NCBI GenBank assembly: GCA_002401865.1
Contig: NVUK01000008.1
Location: forward strand, 1 to 64,000
Length of the DNA stretch: 64,000 nucleotides
Direction: 5' to 3'
Source of the DNA: Candidatus Aerophobota bacterium
Lineage (GTDB): Bacteria > Chlamydiota > Chlamydiia > Chlamydiales > Simkaniaceae
The notes under the pieces are model-generated. The model was not told where the DNA came from, made no database searches, and saw only the letters and a list, made by a program, of their open reading frames with translations. Shown here in pieces: positions 36,857-46,069 of the stretch (its first letter is position 1; every line of letters begins with the position of its first letter). The position numbers and the translations under genes were made by a program.

Positions 36857-37801
36857 TTACTCCTTAAACTCGCCAAATTTACGGAATCTGTCATACCTTT
36901 GATTAAGTAACTCCTCTACACTATATTGCTGCAACCTTGTTTCTTGCTCTAGTACAAATGCTTTCACATTACTAAACACAACTTCAGTATCATGGTGCGC
37001 GCCGCCTTGAGGCTCATCAAGAATTGTATCAATGATGCCATATCCAATTAAATCCTCAGCATGCATCTTTAACGCCGTTGCCGCCTTCTCATTCATCGCT
37101 CCATCTCTCCATAAAATAGAAGCGCACCCCTCAGGAGAAATAACTGAATAGTAAGAATGCTCAAGCATCCCCACCACATCGCCTACAGCAATGCCTAAAG
37201 CTCCTCCAGAACACCCCTCACCAATCAATACAACAATAATAGGAGTGCCAAGCTTAGACATCTCTAATAAGTTCACCGCTATAGCGCTCCCTTGACCTCT
37301 CTCTTCCGCAGCAAGTCCAGGAAAAGCTCCTGGTGTGTCTACAAGAGAAAGTATGGGAAGAGAAAACTTTTCCGCCAGCTTCATCGCCCTTAAAGCTTTT
37401 CTAAAACCTTCTGGATGGGGCATGCCAAAATTGCGATATAAACGACTCTCTGTATCAAAGCCCTTCTCCTGAGCTATCACAACAAATTTACGTCCTTCAA
37501 TGACGGCAAAACCCGTTATAATAGCAGGATCATCGCGATAAAGCCTATCACCAAAAATTTCTGTAAATTCATCAGAAATAGCCTTAATATAATCCACTGA
37601 TTTAGGCCTTTTAGGATGTCTAGAAATAGCAACCCTTTCCCATCTTGAAAGATCGGAATATACCTTTTCTTTCAAACTAGTCAATTTTTCTTCAAGCTTT
37701 GCCAGCTCATCATCCGACCAAATTCCATTTTCTTGGTTTTGCTCTCTTAATTGCTTGATCGTATCTTCACAATCAAAAATTTGCTTCTCATGGCTTAACA
37801 T
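36857..37801 (-). CDS. accA: Acetyl-CoA carboxylase carboxyltransferase, alpha subunit
   Basis: 314 residues, the usual AccA length. With AccD it transfers carboxyl from carboxybiotin to acetyl-CoA, making malonyl-CoA for FabD. Diagnostic blocks: RHPKRPKSVDYI (about 61-72), FGMPHPEGFRKALRAMKLAEKF, and the oxyanion region GEGCSGGALGIAVGD, then YSVISPEGCASILW. It lies 22 bases after the L,D-transpeptidase gene, probably in one transcript. Confidence 0.97.
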   Translation of the reverse strand: MLSHEKQIFDCEDTIKQLREQNQENGIWSDDELAKLEEKLTSLKEKVYSDLSRWERVAISRHPKRPKSVDYIKAISDEFTEIFGDRLYRDDPAIITGFAVIEGRKFVVIAQEKGFDTESRLYRNFGMPHPEGFRKALRAMKLAEKFSLPILSLVDTPGAFPGLAAEERGQGSAIAVNLLEMSKLGTPIIVVLIGEGCSGGALGIAVGDVVGMLEHSYYSVISPEGCASILWRDGAMNEKAATALKMHAEDLIGYGIIDTILDEPQGGAHHDTEVVFSNVKAFVLEQETRLQQYSVEELLNQRYDRFRKFGEFKE

Positions 37802-37823
37802 TGTATTAAACTTCCCCCCCTGG

Positions 37824-38843
37824 CTAATCCAAGGTCATTGTATTAAAATCAAACAGCGTCGCATCTCTACAATCTTTTACAACTTCAACATACGTTGGTT
37901 TTGTAATAACAATCGCATATAGCTCTTCTATATCTTTTTGAGATAAACGGACGCACCCATCACTCTCATATTTACCCAGAACGTCAGAACACTCCCTATA
38001 ACTCACTTGAGAATCATCCTCTATCTCCTTCCACGGTGCCCCATGAAGACCATACCCCTTTGCACTGATTTCAAGACCTGAAACTTCCTCTTCAAAAGGA
38101 ATCCACCTAGTTCCAAATACTTGAATTAATTCTACTTCATTGCCCTGAAATAAACCCACAGCCCCTGGTCTATAAGAGGCCACTTTATCCCCTAAACGAA
38201 ATACTCCAAGCGGCGTCAATGTTCCCGAATCAAGCATAGGGTCAACTCTACCCAGCCCCACAGACATCGTCTTTAAACACACTTTCTCTCCTGTGTCTAA
38301 ATCGTGGTAAAAAAACCACATCTTAGCTCTAGATATGTCTAGTACCATAATGAAGTTAATGTCTTTATCTGGAGAAAGCACATTAAAATAATCCCCTCTC
38401 CTTACTTTCTGCGTCTCATAATCGATTTTTTGGTTTAAACTACGCGCTATAAAATGACGCGAAGTTTTGTAATGCGTTGCATAATCAGCAATCCACACAG
38501 GCCTACCTTTAATCCAAGGCACTTTACTCACATATTTTACCGTCGTCACAATAGGTGCCTTATGCGCTCCTCTAGCAAATAACGTTCCCACCTTGTCTAC
38601 ATGGTGCTGTGAAAACTTATCCGCCTGATTGTCACTGTTGAGTAAAACCAAAGCGCTTGGATTGTCCTTAGATTCTACCTCACCATCTGCTTCTTTTGCA
38701 GCCACCTGGGCTACCTGGGCTACCATTTCCGTACCCTCTTGAGCCTTAATGGCAGTAACAGACCCCTTTCTCTTCTTTATGAGGCCCAAACTACCTACAA
38801 GGGCAAATAGACATAATGTTGCAATAATCAGTGCTCTAGGCAT
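37824..38843 (-). CDS. L,D-transpeptidase (YkuD domain), membrane-anchored
   Basis: 339 residues. One N-terminal membrane anchor (about 3-20) is followed by a linker, a region at about 118-160 (IADYATHYKTS, then ARSLNQKI and RRGDYFNVL) that may be a LysM-like domain, and a YkuD catalytic domain (about 165-335). The active site is seen as LHGAPW (His) and SDGCVRLSQ (catalytic Cys, about 306-314). Such enzymes form 3-3 peptidoglycan crosslinks or attach proteins to peptidoglycan. Its presence suggests that some cell-wall material is made. It is upstream of accA. Confidence 0.88.
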   Translation of the reverse strand: MPRALIIATLCLFALVGSLGLIKKRKGSVTAIKAQEGTEMVAQVAQVAAKEADGEVESKDNPSALVLLNSDNQADKFSQHHVDKVGTLFARGAHKAPIVTTVKYVSKVPWIKGRPVWIADYATHYKTSRHFIARSLNQKIDYETQKVRRGDYFNVLSPDKDINFIMVLDISRAKMWFFYHDLDTGEKVCLKTMSVGLGRVDPMLDSGTLTPLGVFRLGDKVASYRPGAVGLFQGNEVELIQVFGTRWIPFEEEVSGLEISAKGYGLHGAPWKEIEDDSQVSYRECSDVLGKYESDGCVRLSQKDIEELYAIVITKPTYVEVVKDCRDATLFDFNTMTLD

Positions 38844-38988
38844 AAAATTTAATTAGCTCCTTTTCTACTCCATTTAAGTAGAATAACTCTGTACGATTTT
38901 ATCAAAAATTGACGTTTTCATTCAATGATTTCCTTGAATCTTTTCCCCTTTTGACAAAGTATTTTTATATTTTTACGCATATAAATTT

Positions 38989-40371
38989 TTATGTTATATG
39001 TATTGTAAATGTTCTTTCCATGCCTTTTAAACTATAAGCTATTAAAAACGAAGTTTTCCAAAAAAAGTCTTTACGTGGAAGAGGCGCTATATATATAAAG
39101 ATTTCTTTAGAAAAGCTCCAATGCATAGAACTACTTCCTACCAGCTCTAATTGCTTAACTCTCCCCTGAAATCCATTAAGGCCTTTTTGCTCAACCCGTA
39201 CGTTTCCATTGATCACGATATATTTAGCCTCTACAAAAAATGTGAAGAATGTATTTATCTCTGTTTCCACAGATTTTTCTGCTTTAAGGTATGTTTTCAA
39301 AGCTATTTTTTCACCAAACGGTTCAAAGCTAAAAAACAAACTTTCTTTACTTGGAATGCTTTGATTGTCTTTTTGATCCGCACAACGAGACCATAGAGTA
39401 AAATCATTTATTTTTAAGTCTATATTTTGGTAAATACCAAAGCAGTCTAGGCAATCAAGAGATCCTTTTAACGGGCCCATAGCAGAAATTTCTACATCCC
39501 CTTTTTTCAAAAACCCGAGGCTAATATTTGATCCTTTAGAAAACATTCCTCCTGTAAAAGGAGCGTGATTCAAAGGAGAAAAACCTAAAATATTTTCTAA
39601 AGAATTGAGACTATTTTGATACAAACCAGGTTCAACGCTCACTGCATTTGGTGTTTGCTTTTCAGCAAGAAGAAAAAGAAGCGCAGCTACCGGATCTGTA
39701 CCAATTTTTTCTTTATCTATTCTAGCTTTCAACATGGCAAACGTCTCTTTTTGCAAATAGAACGAGCGCATCAAATCAGATAGAAAATCTAAATGAGAAA
39801 AGGATCCTTGATCACTTCTACTCCACGCACTGTATAAAACGGATGAATTTTCTTTACTAATTTGAAGCAATACTTGCGCTAGTTGATACCCTTTATTCCA
39901 TAATTGCGTAAGTCCCCAAGCCTTGCCCACCAGACCTAAAGCTACACACAGATGGAGTAAATATTCACTACTAGGCGTAAAAGATTCTTCTGATGAGCGG
40001 TGTTTACTTTTAAAGTAGGAGATTTTAAAGCCTACTTCATCGATAGCTCTCTCTTGCAAAATGGATAAAAGCAAATAGCAAAGTGTATTTTCCCCGGCAA
40101 AGTATGCTTGCTCAAAATGGAAAACAATTTCCTCCATTTCTAACGCGTCAAGATGGATCAATCCTTCTCGATGATAAAAAAAAGCTACGTTAACACACGC
40201 TAACGCAGCTATATAATCATCTAAAGAAACAAAGGCTTGTTTAGTAATAGTCGGTAAATACTTACTAAAGGCTACATTAAAATTTTCTACGCTCAGCAAA
40301 ACAGTGCCGCGCATATCCATTTTCACCTTATCTAAATCAGTATCGATCGCCCCATTCATCATACTTACCAA
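38989..40371 (-). CDS. Conserved chlamydial protein, CT266-like by position, unknown function
   Basis: 460 residues, no clear signal peptide or membrane segment. It lies between accA (two genes downstream) and the HU/IHF gene, the place of C. trachomatis CT266 as I recall. The N-terminal half looks helical; from about residue 260 the sequence shows alternating beta-type patterns (GSNISLGFLKKGDVEIS, and AMGPLKGSLDCLDCFG). The second half may be a beta sandwich. The start codon choice is uncertain (Met at 1, 4, 5 and about 19). No function can be assigned. Confidence 0.75.
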   Translation of the reverse strand: MVSMMNGAIDTDLDKVKMDMRGTVLLSVENFNVAFSKYLPTITKQAFVSLDDYIAALACVNVAFFYHREGLIHLDALEMEEIVFHFEQAYFAGENTLCYLLLSILQERAIDEVGFKISYFKSKHRSSEESFTPSSEYLLHLCVALGLVGKAWGLTQLWNKGYQLAQVLLQISKENSSVLYSAWSRSDQGSFSHLDFLSDLMRSFYLQKETFAMLKARIDKEKIGTDPVAALLFLLAEKQTPNAVSVEPGLYQNSLNSLENILGFSPLNHAPFTGGMFSKGSNISLGFLKKGDVEISAMGPLKGSLDCLDCFGIYQNIDLKINDFTLWSRCADQKDNQSIPSKESLFFSFEPFGEKIALKTYLKAEKSVETEINTFFTFFVEAKYIVINGNVRVEQKGLNGFQGRVKQLELVGSSSMHWSFSKEIFIYIAPLPRKDFFWKTSFLIAYSLKGMERTFTIHIT

Positions 40372-40384
40372 AACCTTATCTCAG

Positions 40385-40726
40385 CTAAACTACACTCTCT
40401 ACTTGAGCTTCTTGTGAATCACTCGCTTCAATCAAGCTCTTCATGTTTTTCCCTGGAGTAAACTTAACAGCTTTTCTCTCAGGTATAAGAATAGGAACTG
40501 CTGCATTTTTAGGATTTCTTCCTACTTTCTTTTTTCTTGTCACTACTTCGAAAACACCAAAATCTCGAAACTCTAACCTATCTCCTGCTTTTAAATATTG
40601 TGTGACACAGTCTAAAAACGACTGCACAACAATTCTAACTTCGTTAGGATGCACACCTTTACGCAATGAAATCTCATTAATTAGTTTCTTTTTTGTAATT
40701 GTTTCCTTCTCTTTATGGCCTGACAT
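40385..40726 (-). CDS. HU/IHF family DNA-bending protein
   Basis: 113 residues. TKKKLINEISLRKG opens the family fold; RLEFRDFGVFEVVTRKKKVGRNPKN (split around 57-82) is the DNA-binding beta-arm, with the intercalating Pro in NP, and VKFTPGKNMKSLI closes it. A short acidic tail follows. Annotated himD in Chlamydia (CT267 as I recall). It compacts DNA and assists transcription or replication complexes. It is 13 bases upstream of the CT266-like gene. Confidence 0.93.
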   Translation of the reverse strand: MSGHKEKETITKKKLINEISLRKGVHPNEVRIVVQSFLDCVTQYLKAGDRLEFRDFGVFEVVTRKKKVGRNPKNAAVPILIPERKAVKFTPGKNMKSLIEASDSQEAQVESVV

Positions 40727-40888
40727 CGTGAAAAAACTCCCTGATTAACTTTTTATTACTTCTTAGATCCCTCTTCTCATGAACTCTTCTTTTCTTTCAA
40801 CGAAAATCGTGAAAAAACAATCCTAGTACAAAGCCCTATGTGGGGATCACTACATTACTTTAAAGTTTATATTCCTCTAAAGCACCTT

Positions 40889-42160
40889 TTATTCTTCTAG
40901 TTCTATTAATAACTTTTTCTTCTTTCCCGCTCCAAGCAACAAATAACGGTGATCAATAATATCCAAATCGCTTATGAGGTAACTACTCTCATCCACCCTG
41001 TTATTATTTAAATACGCGCCTTTAGCTTTTATTGCTCTTTGCGTTTCCCCTTTACTCTTATAAAGCCCTGCTTTTACCGATAAATCAACATAAGAAAAAC
41101 CTACTACTGCGTGGCGTGCAAACGTTTGAACAGGAATATAATTTTTTACTTCTTTAAGCAACTCTCCATCGAGTTCTGTTTTAGATCCCGGCGAGAGTAG
41201 CTGCGTAACTTTAAGGGCTACTTCCATTCCTTTTTTTCCATGCACAAACTGTGTCACTTCTTTTGCAAGAATTTTTTGCGCTTTAAACGGCTCCATACTG
41301 CCACCAAGCATCTCTATTTCTAATTCTTTAATTTCTTGTATCGGTAAAAATGTTAACCTCTTGAGTAAACAAAGCACATCCTCATCAGCGACGCGTACTA
41401 GATATTGATAAAAGTGAAAAGGGGAAGTCTTAGATGCATCCAGCCATACAGTCCCTTCTTCGGTTTTACCAAATTTTGTCCCGTCACTTTTTGTTAAAAG
41501 AGGATAAGTAAGACCAAATAAGCTTTTTCCTGTAAGTTTTCGATGTAGCTCTATTCCTGCAGTAATATTACCCCACTGATCACTACCACCCATCTGCAAG
41601 CTTACACCCTCTTCTTTGGCTAAATGATGAAAGTCGTAACCTTGTAACACTTGGTATGAAAACTCTGTGAAACTCAGCCCCTCCTCAGATTGCAATCTAG
41701 TACGTACAGAATCTTTACCTAGCATCGGTCCCATTCTAAAATGTTTACCTATATCTCTTAACACAGATAAAAAAGAAAAGCTGTCCCACCAACTTGCATT
41801 ATTTAAAAAACGCGCCCTACTCTGATCTTCTCCTTCCAAACACTTTTTAAGCTGCTCAGTAATAGCTCTAGCATTCGTTTCAATAGTGTCCTGCGACAAA
41901 AGAGGTCTTTCTGTTTTTTTTCCTGAAGGGTCTCCCACTTTCGCTGTGGCGCCTCCAAGAATAAAATAGGCCGTATGGCCTCGCTTTATAAAATGACAAA
42001 GTGTTACCACGCCAACTAAATGACCAAGATGCAAGCTATCTGCAGTGGGATCAAAACCAATGTAAACCGAAACAGGTTTATCGACATGCTCAGCTAACTC
42101 TTCAGAAGTCACTGCATCAATACACTCTCTTTCTCTTAAAAACTCTACAGCATTTTTCAT
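40889..42160 (-). CDS. tyrS: Tyrosyl-tRNA synthetase
   Basis: 423 residues, bacterial TyrRS. Class I motifs: HLGH (in ADSLHLGHLVGV, about 41-52) and KFGKT (about 229-233), with the Tyr-binding region YQVLQGYDFHHLA and MGGSDQWGNITAG. A C-terminal S4 domain (about 360-423) binds the tRNA. The flanks, 162 bases before the HU/IHF gene and 75 after the small basic protein gene, have no other gene. Confidence 0.97.
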   Translation of the reverse strand: MKNAVEFLRERECIDAVTSEELAEHVDKPVSVYIGFDPTADSLHLGHLVGVVTLCHFIKRGHTAYFILGGATAKVGDPSGKKTERPLLSQDTIETNARAITEQLKKCLEGEDQSRARFLNNASWWDSFSFLSVLRDIGKHFRMGPMLGKDSVRTRLQSEEGLSFTEFSYQVLQGYDFHHLAKEEGVSLQMGGSDQWGNITAGIELHRKLTGKSLFGLTYPLLTKSDGTKFGKTEEGTVWLDASKTSPFHFYQYLVRVADEDVLCLLKRLTFLPIQEIKELEIEMLGGSMEPFKAQKILAKEVTQFVHGKKGMEVALKVTQLLSPGSKTELDGELLKEVKNYIPVQTFARHAVVGFSYVDLSVKAGLYKSKGETQRAIKAKGAYLNNNRVDESSYLISDLDIIDHRYLLLGAGKKKKLLIELEE

Positions 42161-42235
42161 CTTAAGTTTAACTCATTGAATACTATCATCTAATGGCATC
42201 AATCCTACCTTGACCACACTATTTATTGCAACGAT

Positions 42236-42517
42236 TCAAAACAGCTTTTTTGCACGGGCTATTTTATCAATTAACTGCTTCACTTCACACGAGAGATTTA
42301 AAGAAGAGCTTAATTGTATCTGTTTATTCTTAAGACGTGTTCTTTGCGGCGCGTTGCGCTCTAAAGAGCGAAGTATTGCCATCTTTACTCTAACTAGCGA
42401 TTGATCTGTAATTTCTCTATCATATTGCTTTAACCTGCGCGATATTTTTTCCCGTTTTTTTAAAACAATTAAACTCTCATCGACAGGTGCACTGTTATCG
42501 CGTTTTTTTTTTGGCAT
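42236..42517 (-). CDS. Small basic protein, unknown
   Basis: 93 residues from ATG at 42517 (MPKKKRDNSAPVDES). An upstream extension to a GTG at 42601 is possible but is low-complexity and unlikely. The protein is rich in Lys and Arg and predicted to be helical, with no membrane segment. GGGAG lies 13 bases before the ATG, slightly far. It is upstream of tyrS on the same strand and divergent from rpiA. A nucleic-acid-binding role is only a guess. Confidence 0.55.
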   Translation of the reverse strand: MPKKKRDNSAPVDESLIVLKKREKISRRLKQYDREITDQSLVRVKMAILRSLERNAPQRTRLKNKQIQLSSSLNLSCEVKQLIDKIARAKKLF

Positions 42518-42630
42518 AATTAAAGCAATACTCCCGTATAAAAGATCAACCTCGTTAATTATTACCTTGTCACGAAAAAATTTTTTTTTCAAGATAATCA
42601 CAAATACAACTGTTAAGGAATATTACTCTC

Positions 42631-43310
42631 ATGACAAATGAAGCGATTAAAAAGCCCTTGGAGAAAAAGCATCTCAACTTATCACAGATAATATGTACAT
42701 CGGCATTGGTACCGGATCAACCGTACACTATTTCATTAAAGCGCTTGGAATCCGTTGTAAAGAGGGGTTAAACGTGCGCGCTATTGCAAGTTCTAAACAA
42801 TCCGAGAAACTAGCGAAAGAATCTGGTATTACTATCGTAGAACCTTTACCCGATCAAGCCCTAGACATCACTGTGGATGGTGCAGACCTTGTTTTTAAAG
42901 ACCGCTCACTTATTAAGGGGGGCGGCGGCGCTCTGTTAAGAGAAAAAATACTCGCTAACGCTGCAAAAAAGTTTGTTGTTATTGTCGACGCATCTAAAAT
43001 TCATACCGACCAAAAAAAAGTGGCTTGGCCTGTAGAAATTATTCCCTTTGCTAGTGCTTTAACACTCCAAGCAATCCGCAAGCTCTCTATCGATGGCACT
43101 ATCCGCTTATCCAGTGGCACTACGCCCTACCTAACAGATAATGGCAATTACATTTTCGATGTTAACTGCAATCAAAATGGAGTAAATCCTCACCAACTAC
43201 ACTCCCAACTATTAGCCCTGCCTGGAGTAATGGAAACAGGGTTTTTCCCTCCTATTGCAACTAAAATTATTGTAGGTACAGAGCAATTAACTACTTATGA
43301 ATTTACCTAA
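42631..43310 (+). pseudogene. rpiA: Ribose-5-phosphate isomerase A, interrupted by a -1 frameshift
   Basis: From ATG at 42631, 11 bases after AAGGA, the start reads MTNEAIKK in frame 1, then family homology continues in the -1 frame as ALGEKASQLITDN and MYIGIGTGSTVHYFI. The shift falls at AAA AAG (42649-42654): one A fewer than needed. The unshifted frame stops after about 47 codons. The rest is intact: GTGST phosphate loop, DITVDGADLV and KGGGGALLREKI. RpiA interconverts ribose-5-phosphate and ribulose-5-phosphate. Options: sequencing error, true pseudogene, frameshifting at U AAA AAG, or restart at ATG 42693 giving 205 residues lacking the first helix. Confidence 0.85.
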
Positions 43311-43326
43311 TATTTTCTCTTTTCTC

Positions 43327-43369
43327 AATAGTCTCAAGCATGCTATGCGAGAGAAAAACAGAGACTATT
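43327..43369 (+). promoter_or_regulatory. Hairpin directly before a start codon
   Basis: AATAGTCTC (43327-43335) and GAGACTATT (43361-43369) form a perfect 9-bp inverted repeat with a 25-base loop; the second arm ends at the base before ATG 43370. In mRNA it would hold the translation start. It lies 16 bases after rpiA. Confidence 0.35.
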
Positions 43370-43789
43370 ATGCCTGCCCTTTATCCCCTCTCTCTTTCAT
43401 CTTTTGAAAGCTCAGACAAATACACTTTGTTTCACCTGCATTGTAACAACATCACCTTTCCGCTTTTCTCACCCCCTCTTCCTCTTTCTAAAAATGATAT
43501 CTACAACCCCCACGAAAAAACTTCTCTTTTAAGCCTCACTTATTTACTTCCAAAAGTATTATCTGCTAAGTGGCTTCAAGCTGTTTTTTACGCTTGTAAC
43601 AACAATATTTTCTCTGTAAAAATCTACCTCTCACATAAAAATGACAACATGGATAACGTGACAGAACTCGACATTAAACCGAGCGACGCCCTAGTGCTTT
43701 CCTTAATAGAAAACATTGATCTCTACTGCACAGATACACTGGTACAAACACTTGAAAAAGAATATTCTAGCCTTAATAGCTTACATTGA
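43370..43789 (+). CDS. Bifunctional nuclease (BFN/DUF151) family-like protein
   Basis: 139 residues from ATG 43370; an ATG at 43340 would add ten residues. The C-terminal part has the BFN hallmark TELDIKPSDALVLSLIENIDLYC (about residues 99-121 split by eye), comparable to the family's PSDA-x-x-LAL block. The proteins are reported to have RNase/DNase activity in some organisms. It is probably co-transcribed with rpiA and overlaps the convergent ptsH by 17 bases. Assignment rests on one motif. Confidence 0.65.
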   Translation: MPALYPLSLSSFESSDKYTLFHLHCNNITFPLFSPPLPLSKNDIYNPHEKTSLLSLTYLLPKVLSAKWLQAVFYACNNNIFSVKIYLSHKNDNMDNVTELDIKPSDALVLSLIENIDLYCTDTLVQTLEKEYSSLNSLH

Positions 43790-44060
43790 ATTTGGCATTA
43801 GCAAGATGGATAATAGCATCCACAGCGGCTAAAGCATCTTCCCCTTTCGCACTCACTTTGACTTCTGCCTGAAAAGGCGCCGCTAACATCAGCAAACCCA
43901 GCACAGACTTAGCATCTGACTTTGTGCCATTGTAGGTAAAAAAAACATCACTTGAATAATTGCGTAAGCATTGCACAATTTCCGTTGCCGGTCTTGTATG
44001 TAACCCTTTTTCATTTTTAACAGTGAAAGCCTTACTTACTTCAGTATCATCTTTAATCAT
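43773..44060 (-). CDS. ptsH: Phosphocarrier protein HPr
   Basis: 95 residues from ATG at 44060, chosen because GGAG lies ten bases upstream; a longer frame to 44105 adds a hydrophobic, unlikely extension. The phosphorylated His is in KGLHTRPAT, and the Ser-46-type site appears in DAKSVLGLLMLAA. In chlamydiae HPr and enzyme I lack a clear sugar PTS and may act in regulation. Enzyme I is not in this window; pepF lies upstream. Confidence 0.93.
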   Translation of the reverse strand: MIKDDTEVSKAFTVKNEKGLHTRPATEIVQCLRNYSSDVFFTYNGTKSDAKSVLGLLMLAAPFQAEVKVSAKGEDALAAVDAIIHLANAKFNVSY

Positions 44061-44123
44061 AACTAAAAAACTCCGAACCAAGCTTAAAAAAAATACTAAA
44101 AACATTCAAGAGTTTTTTTAATC

Positions 44124-45935
44124 TTAACTTATCTGTTTAAGTAAATAATCAAAATGATCGATCGTTGTATCAATAGCCCTGCCATCACGCATACAAACTC
44201 CTGCATTGTCCAAAAGAGTCACTGGATCCCGCGTTGATCCTGAGCACAGAAACTCTAAATATTTCTCTTTAGCTCCTCTCTCTCCTTTAGAAACTTTATC
44301 ATGCAACGTCAAGGCAGCGCTGATACCTGTAGCATATTGATAGACATAAAAATTATAGTAAAAGTGTGGAATTCTAAAGCACTCTACAGACAAGCTCTCA
44401 TCGGTCGCTAGGCTTGGGCCATAATACTCTTGATGAAGTTTTAAGTAGATCTCTTTAAAAAGTGGCGCACTTAAAGGACGTGACTGCTCGACAAAAGTAT
44501 GAATAGTCAACTCAAATTCTGCAAACAACGTTTGTCTAAATAATGTAGCGCGAATATTGTCCAAAGCAAAATAGATCAAACGTTTTTTCTCCTGCTCTGT
44601 TGACGCTTGTTCTATCAAATATTTAAGTAACATTTTCTCATTAAACGTAGAGGCAACTTCGGCAACAAATATAGAGTAGCTAGAATCCACATAGAGTCTA
44701 TTTTTATTGCTAAAATAACTATGCATGCTATGGCCAAGTTCATGTGCTAGGGTAAAAACATCACGTAAAGAGCCGTTAAAATTCATTAACACATAGGGAT
44801 TAGAGTCAAAACAGCCACTAGAATACGCGCCGCTTCTTTTGTTTTTATTTTCATACTTGTCTACCCATCGCTGCTCTTTGAGCCCCTTAGTAGCTATTTC
44901 TATGTAGTCACTACCTAAATCTTGCAAAGAGCTGAGCACCATATCTCTCGCTCTCTCATAGCTATAACTTTGATCCGCAATTTGAGTTAGTGGCACTTGC
45001 AGATCATAAGCAAACATTTCATCCAGGCCCAATGCTTTTTTCCGATGCGCAGTGTAAGCGTGTAATGAAGGAAGCCGCTTTTTTACGCTAGCAATCAAAT
45101 GCATATAAACAGCTACATCGGCCTCATTTTCATTTAAAGCTGCATGTACACACGACTCATACCCACGTGCTTTGGCCTCTAAATGGTGTGTTTTCACTTG
45201 CCCTGTTAAAAGCTCGCTAAAAGTATTTTCATGCTGCTTATACGCGCCATGCATATTTTCAAAAGCTGATTTTCTAAGTGTCCTGTCTTTATTTTGCATA
45301 TATGAACCATAACGCCCATGAGACAGGGGAAGACTCTCCCCTTTTTCATTTTTACACGGCTCAAATTCAAGATCCGCATTATCCAAAGCGCCAAAAGTTT
45401 TAGATATAGAACGTGTGGCATCTTTCGATAAAGAAAGAATCAATTCTTCTTTTTCTGATAGGATAAATGGTTTAATATTTTTTAATTGCCGCAACAAATT
45501 CTTATAATCTACAAACAGCACATCCTGAGTTATCGCATTAAATAGCGCTTCATCCAGCTTTAAAATTTCAGAATTAGCCCAAGACGTGGCCGTTTTAAAC
45601 TGATTAATCATCAGCGACGCCATTTCAAATAGTTCCTTGGCATCGCGACTAGCAATATCTTCATCAAATTTCAAATGAGCATAAGTATAAATCTTAACCA
45701 GCCTACGCTCTACCGCGTAATATTGATCTAAAAATTTTTTTAAATTTTCTTTTACGTTGAGCTTTCCTTTAAGCTCAGAAAAGTCAGGCCACTGCCCTTT
45801 ATCTCCTGCAAGCTGTCTCATCTCATCCAGACGCCTAGCTCCCGCTTCTAGAGAGAGAAAAATTTTCTCAACATCCCATTTATCATCAACGTTAACTGCA
45901 CTTCTTTTTTTTAATTGGTCCTTCTCTTTCGACAT
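44124..45935 (-). CDS. pepF: Oligoendopeptidase F, M3 zinc metallopeptidase
   Basis: 603 residues, normal for the PepF family. The zinc site HELGHSMHSYF (about 392-402) is the M3 HExxH motif, with the third ligand Glu in AEVASTFNEKML about 25 residues later. It cleaves short peptides in the cytoplasm. It is divergent from groES and, in Chlamydia, pepF also neighbours groESL (CT112 beside CT111/CT110 as I recall). Confidence 0.95.
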   Translation of the reverse strand: MSKEKDQLKKRSAVNVDDKWDVEKIFLSLEAGARRLDEMRQLAGDKGQWPDFSELKGKLNVKENLKKFLDQYYAVERRLVKIYTYAHLKFDEDIASRDAKELFEMASLMINQFKTATSWANSEILKLDEALFNAITQDVLFVDYKNLLRQLKNIKPFILSEKEELILSLSKDATRSISKTFGALDNADLEFEPCKNEKGESLPLSHGRYGSYMQNKDRTLRKSAFENMHGAYKQHENTFSELLTGQVKTHHLEAKARGYESCVHAALNENEADVAVYMHLIASVKKRLPSLHAYTAHRKKALGLDEMFAYDLQVPLTQIADQSYSYERARDMVLSSLQDLGSDYIEIATKGLKEQRWVDKYENKNKRSGAYSSGCFDSNPYVLMNFNGSLRDVFTLAHELGHSMHSYFSNKNRLYVDSSYSIFVAEVASTFNEKMLLKYLIEQASTEQEKKRLIYFALDNIRATLFRQTLFAEFELTIHTFVEQSRPLSAPLFKEIYLKLHQEYYGPSLATDESLSVECFRIPHFYYNFYVYQYATGISAALTLHDKVSKGERGAKEKYLEFLCSGSTRDPVTLLDNAGVCMRDGRAIDTTIDHFDYLLKQIS

Positions 45936-46037
45936 AAATAATACACAACTCCTCAGCTAACATCATAAATTTTACTGTAAAGATAAAAATATATTTCGTC
46001 TATCTCATCAGGACTGTCAAGCAACAATTTGATTATT

Positions 46038-46064
46038 TTAGCACTTTTACTCTTTCAGTGCTAA
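46038..46064. promoter_or_regulatory. CIRCE operator (HrcA site) upstream of groES
   Basis: TTAGCACTT (46038-46046), nine bases, then CAGTGCTAA (46056-46064). This matches the CIRCE consensus TTAGCACTC-N9-GAGTGCTAA with one change in each arm. HrcA binding here would repress groESL until heat or protein stress. hrcA is not in this window. Confidence 0.92.
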
Positions 46065-46069
46065 ACCGG

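Noticed and set aside
44061-44105. Hydrophobic N-terminal extension of HPr
   Set aside because: HPr is cytosolic and a GGAG site precedes ATG 44060.
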